Part shown: piece after piece, positions 6,858 through 10,981 of the stretch
Layout of the letters: each line of letters starts with the position of its first letter
Position numbering within the stretch: the stretch's first letter is position 1
NCBI GenBank assembly: GCA_945877995.1
Contig: CAMDXD010000100.1
Span: forward strand, 1 to 10,981
Reading direction: 5' to 3'
Origin: Bordetella parapertussis
GTDB taxonomy: Bacteria; Pseudomonadota; Gammaproteobacteria; Burkholderiales; CAIKXV01
DNA: 10,981 nt
Notes under the pieces: generated by a model
The model's input: the letters and a program-made list of their open reading frames with translations, nothing else
What the model was told of the DNA's origin: nothing
Database searches by the model: none
Made by a program: the position numbers and the translations under genes

Positions 6858-8354
6858 ATGATCTCCACCTGCGCCGCCCCCTCCGCTGCATCCGCTGGCC
6901 CCGCTGCCCGCGCGATCGGCGTCGGCGCGGCTGGGCGCAGGCATGCGGCGGAACGGGTCGCAGTGGTCGGGCTCGGTGCGACGGGTGTGTCTTGCGTACG
7001 ATTCCTGGTGCGCCATGGCGCGACGGTCGATGCCTGGGACACACGCGAGGATCCACCCGGCGCGCGTGAACTGCGTGCGGCGCTCCCGGACGTTCCGATG
7101 CACCTCGGGCCGATCGATGCCGCCGCGCTCGACGCGGCCGACTGGATCGCGCTGTCGCCCGGCGTGTCGCGCTCGGAGCCGGCGGTCGTGCGCGCGATCG
7201 TGCGCGGCGTCCCGGTACTCGGCGACATCGAGATCTTTGCGCGCCACCGCCATGCGCTCGCGCCCGGCGCGAAGACGATCGCGATCACCGGCACCAACGG
7301 CAAGAGCACCGTGACCGAAATGGCGGGTGAAATGGCGCGCTGCGCTGGCCTCGAGACGCTGGTCGCGGGCAACATCGGTCTGCCGGTGCTCGATGCGCTC
7401 GGCGAGATGGAGTCCGGCGGGGGCGCGGCGGGCCGGAAGCCACAGGCCATCGTGCTCGAGCTGTCGTCGTTCCAGCTGGAATCGACCTCCAGCCTGGGGG
7501 CGGACGCAGCCGCGATGCTCAACCTGTCCGAGGATCACCTCGATCGCTACGCCGACATCACCGAGTACGGTGCTGCCAAGGCGCGCATCTTCCAGGGCGA
7601 AGGCATCCAGGTGCTCAACCGGCGCGACCCGGCCTCGATGGCGATGCGCATCGGCGGCCGTGCGCTGTATTCGTTCGGCGGCGATCGCCCGTGCGCCGAG
7701 CACGAGTGGGGCGTGGCGCCCGCAACTGGGGGCTGTGGGCCGTGGCTCGCGCAGGGCGATGCGAAGCTGATGCCGGTGGAGCAGTTGCCGGTGCCCGGCA
7801 TGCACAACGTGGCCAATGCACTGGCGGCGCTGGCGCTGGCGCGTGCGATCGACCTGCCCTACCCGCCGCTGCTCGATGCGCTGCGCGGTTTTCGCGGCTT
7901 GCCGCACCGTATGCAGTGCATCGCCGAGATCGATGGCGTCGGCTTCTACGACGATTCGAAGGGCACCAATGTCGGCGCGACGGTCGCGGCGCTCACCGAT
8001 TTCCCGAAGCCGGTGGTGCTTATCGCGGGTGGAGACGGAAAGGGCCAGGATTTCGCGCCGCTGGCGGCGGTCGTTGCCAGGGCCGCGCGTGCGGTAGTGC
8101 TGATCGGCGTCGACGGCGAACGCATCGCGCGTGCGCTCGAGGGCACCGCGGTGCCGGTCGAGCGAGCGACGTCGCTCGAGGCCGCGGTGGCCCGCGCACG
8201 CGAACTCGCGCACAGCGGCGACGCGGTCGTTCTGTCACCGGCCTGCGCGAGCTACGACATGTTCCGCAACTACGTGCACCGCGCGCAGGTGTTCCTGAAG
8301 GCGGTCAGCGCACTCGTACCGACGAAGCCTGCCACCGGAGAGGGCGCCGCATGA
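6858..8354 (+). CDS. murD: UDP-MurNAc-L-alanine:D-glutamate ligase MurD
   Basis: MurD adds D-glutamate to UDP-MurNAc-L-Ala in the cytoplasm, using ATP. The 498-residue protein is longer than typical MurD (about 440-470). Motifs seen are the N-terminal nucleotide-fold VAVVGLGATGVSC (34-46), LSPGVS (99-104), the P-loop ITGTNGKST (143-151), GNIGLP (171-176), ELSSFQLE (201-208), NLSEDHLDRY (222-231), the probable carbamylated lysine K241 in YGAAKARIF, GMHNVANALAA (314-324), HRMQ (350-353) and DDSKGTNVGAT (365-375). The first roughly 32 residues are Ala/Gly-rich and unlike the family, in which the VVGLG strand usually starts within about ten residues of Met1. ATG at 6858 is nevertheless the only reasonable start. 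The next in-frame candidate, a GTG at codon 36, would delete the first strand. No clear Shine-Dalgarno precedes it, and it sits seven bases after the mraY stop, so coupling is likely. The stop overlaps the ftsW start (ATGA). Confidence 0.97.
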   Translation: MISTCAAPSAASAGPAARAIGVGAAGRRHAAERVAVVGLGATGVSCVRFLVRHGATVDAWDTREDPPGARELRAALPDVPMHLGPIDAAALDAADWIALSPGVSRSEPAVVRAIVRGVPVLGDIEIFARHRHALAPGAKTIAITGTNGKSTVTEMAGEMARCAGLETLVAGNIGLPVLDALGEMESGGGAAGRKPQAIVLELSSFQLESTSSLGADAAAMLNLSEDHLDRYADITEYGAAKARIFQGEGIQVLNRRDPASMAMRIGGRALYSFGGDRPCAEHEWGVAPATGGCGPWLAQGDAKLMPVEQLPVPGMHNVANALAALALARAIDLPYPPLLDALRGFRGLPHRMQCIAEIDGVGFYDDSKGTNVGATVAALTDFPKPVVLIAGGDGKGQDFAPLAAVVARAARAVVLIGVDGERIARALEGTAVPVERATSLEAAVARARELAHSGDAVVLSPACASYDMFRNYVHRAQVFLKAVSALVPTKPATGEGAA

Positions 8355-9520
8355 GTGCGATCTATTACGAGGCCGAACGTCCGCGTCGGGTGATGGCCGA
8401 CTACGACCAGAGCCTGGTCTGGGCCGTGCTGCTGCTGATGGCAATCGGCATCGTGATGGTCTACTCGGCCTCGATCGCGATTGCCGAAGCCGAGCGTTTC
8501 ACCGGCAACCGCGCGCATTTCTACCTCGTCCGGCAGTCCATTTTCGTCGGCATCGGCCTGGTCGCCGCCGCGGTCGCGTTCCAGGTGCCGACGGCGATCT
8601 GGCAGCGCTTCGCGCCATGGCTGTTCGGTTTCGGCGTGCTGCTTCTGGTGCTGCTTCTGGTGCCTGGCGTGAGCCGCGAGATCAACGGCGCGCGGCGCTG
8701 GCTGCCGCTGTTCGTGCTCAACCTGCAGCCTTCCGAACTGGTGAAGCTGTTCGCAGTGGTGTACGCGGCCGACTACACGGTGCGCAAGGCCGCCTATGTC
8801 GACAGCCTGAAGAAGGGCTTCCTGCCGATGCTGGCGGTGATGCTGTTCACCGGGGCGTTGTTGCTGCGCCAGCCCGACTTCGGCGCATTCGCGGTGATCA
8901 CCCTGATCGCGATGGGCATCCTGTTCCTGGGCGGGATGAACTGGCGCCTGTTCGCGGGGCTGCTGGTGCTCCTCGCCGCCGGCTTCGTCACGCTGATCGT
9001 GACCTCCCCGTACCGGTTGCAGCGAATCATCGGATTCATGGATCCGTGGGCTGATCCGTTCGGCAAGGGCTACCAGTTGTCGCATGCGTTGATCGCGTTC
9101 GGGCGCGGCGAATGGCTCGGCGTCGGCCTGGGTGCCAGCGTCGAGAAACTGTTCTACCTGCCCGAAGCCCATACCGATTTCGTGCTCGCGGTGATCGCCG
9201 AGGAACTGGGTTTCGTCGGCGTCGCTGGCGTGATCGCGCTGTTCGCATGGATCGCCTGGCGATCGTTTGCGATCGGCGCGCAGGCCGCGCGGCTCGAGCG
9301 CAGCTTCCAGGCGCTGGTCGCGCAGGGCGTCGGCCTGTGGATCTCCGCGCAGGCGGTGATCAACATGGGCGTGAACATGGGCGTGCTGCCCACCAAGGGC
9401 CTGACGCTGCCGATGCTTTCCTTTGGCGGCAGTGCCGTACTCGCCAACTGCCTCGCCCTCGCCCTGCTCCTGCGCGTCGACTACGAGAACCGAATGCTGA
9501 TGAAGGGGCTGCCAGCATGA
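8351..9520 (+). CDS. ftsW: Septal peptidoglycan glycosyltransferase FtsW (SEDS family)
   Basis: FtsW is the SEDS-family polytopic membrane protein that polymerises lipid II into glycan strands at the septum, partnered with FtsI. The product has 389 residues with about ten predicted hydrophobic helices. A short cytoplasmic N-terminus ends in DYDQSLVW (17-24) before the first helix. Conserved SEDS features are NGARRWLPL (112-120), QPSELVK (126-132), QPDFG (174-178), the YQLSHALIAFGRGE stretch (241-254), LPEAHTDFVLAVIAEELGF (270-288) and LPTKGLTLPMLSFGGSAV (346-363). D276 in HTDF aligns with the aspartate known to be essential for SEDS polymerase activity. The motif set and the dcw location favour FtsW over RodA. 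ATG at 8351 overlaps the murD stop by four bases and has a purine-rich GGAGAGGG (8337-8344) six bases upstream. The same frame is open well back into murD, but codons before 8351 are out-of-frame murD sequence with no SEDS character. Confidence 0.98.
   Translation: MSAIYYEAERPRRVMADYDQSLVWAVLLLMAIGIVMVYSASIAIAEAERFTGNRAHFYLVRQSIFVGIGLVAAAVAFQVPTAIWQRFAPWLFGFGVLLLVLLLVPGVSREINGARRWLPLFVLNLQPSELVKLFAVVYAADYTVRKAAYVDSLKKGFLPMLAVMLFTGALLLRQPDFGAFAVITLIAMGILFLGGMNWRLFAGLLVLLAAGFVTLIVTSPYRLQRIIGFMDPWADPFGKGYQLSHALIAFGRGEWLGVGLGASVEKLFYLPEAHTDFVLAVIAEELGFVGVAGVIALFAWIAWRSFAIGAQAARLERSFQALVAQGVGLWISAQAVINMGVNMGVLPTKGLTLPMLSFGGSAVLANCLALALLLRVDYENRMLMKGLPA
9503..9508 (+). promoter_or_regulatory. Ribosome binding site for murG inside ftsW
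   Basis: AAGGGG lies eight bases before the ATG at 9517. It supports starting murG at the ATGA overlap with ftsW, rather than anywhere in the long open stretch that the same frame has upstream within ftsW. Confidence 0.65.
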
Positions 9521-10611
9521 GCCACCCGGCTAGGGGCCCCCGCACGCTCATGGTGATGGCCGGCGGCACCGGCGGCCACATCTTCCCGGCACTGGCGGTC
9601 GCGCAATGCCTGCGCGCGACAGGCTGGAACGTGGTGTGGCTTGGCTCGCCACGCGGGATGGAGTCGTCCATCGTTCCGCAATACGGTTTCGAGATCGAGC
9701 CAGTAAGCTTCGGGGGCGTGCGCGGCAAGGGCCTGCTGCGTCTGGCGCGATTGCCTTTCGACCTGAGCCTGGCGTTCTGGCAGTGTGCGCGGGTGATCTT
9801 TCGCCGCCGCCCGGACGTCGTGCTCGGCATGGGTGGCTACATCGCGTTCCCCGGCGGCATGATGGCTTCGCTGCTGCGCCGGCCGCTCGTGATCCATGAA
9901 CAGAACTCGGTGCCTGGCCTCGCCAACCGCGTGCTCGCGCGCATCGCGGACCGTGTGCTGTGCGCATTTCCGGACGCCCTGGGCAAGGGCGTCTCGTCCG
10001 AGTGGACCGGCAATCCCGTGCGCGAGGCGATTGCCGTGATCGCCGCGCCGCGCGAGCGCTTCGCCGACCGCAGCGGTCCGCTGCGGCTTCTGGTCATTGG
10101 CGGCAGCCTGGGTGCCCAGGCCCTGAACGCCTGCGTGCCCGAGGCCCTGGCGAAGCTGCCGGCCAAGCGGCGGCCGGTCGTCGTGCACCAATCGGGCCGC
10201 GACCATCTCGAAGCGCTGCAGGCGAACTATGCCAGGGCCGGGGTGGAGGCCACGCTGCTGCCCTTCATCGACGACATGGCGCAGCGCTACGCAGAAGCCG
10301 ACCTGGTGATCGCCCGCGCCGGTGCCACCACCATCGCGGAACTCGCGTGTGTCGGGCTCGCGTCGGTACTGGTCCCGTTCCCGTACGCGGTCGACGACCA
10401 CCAGACGGTGAATGCCCGGTTCCTGGTCGAGCGTGGCGCGGCCTGGCTGATCCCGCAGACTGAACTCACGCCCGAGCGGCTGGCGCAGCAGCTCGTCTCC
10501 ATCGATCGAGCGGCGCTGCTCGCGATGGCGGAGCGCGCCCTTTCGGTGGCGAAGCCCGGGGCGGCACGCCGCGTGGCGCAGGTCTGCATGGAGGTGGCCG
10601 ATGCGGCATAA
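9517..10611 (+). CDS. murG: UDP-GlcNAc:lipid I N-acetylglucosaminyltransferase MurG
   Basis: MurG is the GT28 glycosyltransferase on the cytoplasmic face of the inner membrane that adds GlcNAc to lipid I, making lipid II. The product has 364 residues, normal for the family (about 355-365), with two Rossmann-like domains. The N-domain carries MAGGTGGHIFPALAVA (14-29), SPRGMES (44-50), GMGGYIAFPGG (104-114) and HEQNSVPGLANR (127-138). The C-domain carries TGNPVR (164-169), the G-loop IGGSLGAQALN (194-204), ARAGATTIAE (266-275), which forms the UDP-GlcNAc pocket with conserved E275, and PFPYAVDDHQTVNA (287-300). The ATG overlaps the ftsW TGA by four bases, behind AAGGGG at 9503-9508. The 3' end overlaps murC by eleven bases. 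It takes the product of MraY and supplies FtsW, both encoded just upstream. All key motifs are intact. Confidence 0.99.
   Translation: MSHPARGPRTLMVMAGGTGGHIFPALAVAQCLRATGWNVVWLGSPRGMESSIVPQYGFEIEPVSFGGVRGKGLLRLARLPFDLSLAFWQCARVIFRRRPDVVLGMGGYIAFPGGMMASLLRRPLVIHEQNSVPGLANRVLARIADRVLCAFPDALGKGVSSEWTGNPVREAIAVIAAPRERFADRSGPLRLLVIGGSLGAQALNACVPEALAKLPAKRRPVVVHQSGRDHLEALQANYARAGVEATLLPFIDDMAQRYAEADLVIARAGATTIAELACVGLASVLVPFPYAVDDHQTVNARFLVERGAAWLIPQTELTPERLAQQLVSIDRAALLAMAERALSVAKPGAARRVAQVCMEVADAA
10590..10595 (+). promoter_or_regulatory. Shine-Dalgarno for murC inside murG
   Basis: GGAGGT stands five bases before the ATG at 10601, an ideal match and spacing. It fixes the murC start inside the last four codons of murG, giving the 11-base overlap. 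Confidence 0.85.
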
Positions 10612-10981
10612 GGTGCGTCATGTGCACTTCGTCGGCATCGGCGGCAGCGGCATGTCCGGCATCGCCGAAGTGCTGGCCAACCTCGGCTATTCGGTCAGCG
10701 GCTCTGACCTCTCCGAGAGCGCGACCACGCGCCGCCTGCAGGCAGTCGGCATCCGTGTCGACATCGGCCATACCGCCGGCAATGCGGCCGGTGCAGATGC
10801 GCTGGTCGTGTCTACCGCAGTGAAGGAAGACAATCCGGAGCTGGTCGCGGCACGCGCCGCGCGCACCCCGATTGTTCCCCGTGCGCTGATGCTCGCCGAA
10901 CTGATGCGACTGAAGCAGGGCATTGCGATCGCCGGCACCCACGGCAAGACCACCACCACCAGCCTGATCGCCAGCGTCCTC
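10601..10981 (+). CDS. murC: UDP-MurNAc:L-alanine ligase MurC, 3' partial
   Basis: MurC catalyses the first stem-peptide step, ATP-dependent addition of L-Ala to UDP-MurNAc in the cytoplasm. The 127 N-terminal codons are visible, and the family is about 460-480 residues, so about three quarters lies beyond the window. The Rossmann-like N-domain opens with VRHVHFVGIGGSGMSGIAEV (5-24), the MurC glycine-rich UDP-binding signature, followed by GYSVSGSD (29-36), VVSTAVKEDNPE (69-80) and RALMLAELM (94-102). The P-loop AGTHGKTTTT (111-120) has the His typical of MurC where MurD and MurE have Asn. The start at 10601 is fixed by GGAGGT five bases upstream and by matching the usual distance from Met1 to the GIGGSGMSG loop. 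It overlaps murG by eleven bases in a different frame. The frame stays open to the window edge. Gene order suggests murB, ddl and ftsQAZ downstream, which is not visible here. Confidence 0.98.
   Translation, partial: MRHKVRHVHFVGIGGSGMSGIAEVLANLGYSVSGSDLSESATTRRLQAVGIRVDIGHTAGNAAGADALVVSTAVKEDNPELVAARAARTPIVPRALMLAELMRLKQGIAIAGTHGKTTTTSLIASVL

Noticed and set aside
7691..8350. The ftsW frame stays open for 660 bases upstream inside murD, which could look like a fused or extended FtsW.
   Set aside because: The translation there is Arg/Gly-rich out-of-frame murD sequence without SEDS features. The ATGA overlap and purine-rich site place the start at 8351.
9112..9516. The murG frame stays open upstream inside ftsW, suggesting a longer MurG.
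   Set aside because: The upstream translation is low-complexity Arg-rich shadow sequence. The MurG glycine-rich loop sits at its normal distance from the ATG at 9517.
1..10981. A search by eye for CRISPR arrays, insertion sequences, tRNA or rRNA genes, toxin-antitoxin pairs, defence genes or other accessory cargo.
   Set aside because: Every base apart from 21 intergenic bases belongs to core division or cell-wall genes in canonical order. No repeats, composition breaks or foreign genes were seen.

Overview
The window is a contiguous, GC-rich (roughly two-thirds G+C by eye) segment of a division and cell wall (dcw) cluster. All ten genes lie on the + strand in the canonical proteobacterial order: rsmH(mraW, 5' partial)-ftsL-ftsI-murE-murF-mraY-murD-ftsW-murG-murC(3' partial). 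The organism is a Gram-negative, DAP-type-peptidoglycan bacterium. The very short FtsL with almost no cytoplasmic tail and the overall sequence style suggest a betaproteobacterium, but that is inference and I cannot name a genus.

Layout: 1-745 holds the C-terminal three quarters of the 16S rRNA m4C1402 methyltransferase RsmH. 753-2794 holds the divisome genes ftsL and ftsI (PBP3). 2791-5764 holds the Mur ligases MurE and MurF, which add meso-DAP and D-Ala-D-Ala. 5768-6850 is MraY, which makes lipid I. 6858-8354 is MurD, which adds D-Glu. 8351-9520 is the SEDS glycosyltransferase FtsW. 9517-10611 is MurG, which makes lipid II. From 10601 to the window edge is the N-terminal quarter of MurC, which adds L-Ala.

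The packing is extreme. There are only 21 untranslated bases between the ten genes (gaps of 7, 4, 3 and 7 nt), and the remaining five junctions overlap: ATGA or GTGA four-base overlaps at ftsL/ftsI, ftsI/murE, murD/ftsW and ftsW/murG, and an 11-base overlap at murG/murC. This implies one polycistronic transcript with translational coupling. There is no room for promoters, terminators or RNA genes outside coding sequence, and I saw none. No stretch above 300 bases lacks a gene.

Together the genes encode the cytoplasmic and membrane path from UDP-MurNAc to lipid II (MurC, MurD, MurE, MurF, MraY, MurG). They also encode part of the septal synthase that uses it (FtsW polymerase, FtsI transpeptidase, and FtsL as regulator). 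All catalytic motifs I looked for are present. I found no undescribed system. The points worth a second look are small: a Gly-to-Ala change in the MurF P-loop, an Ala-rich insertion in MurF, an Ala-rich N-terminal extension on MurD, and the near-absent cytoplasmic tail of FtsL.
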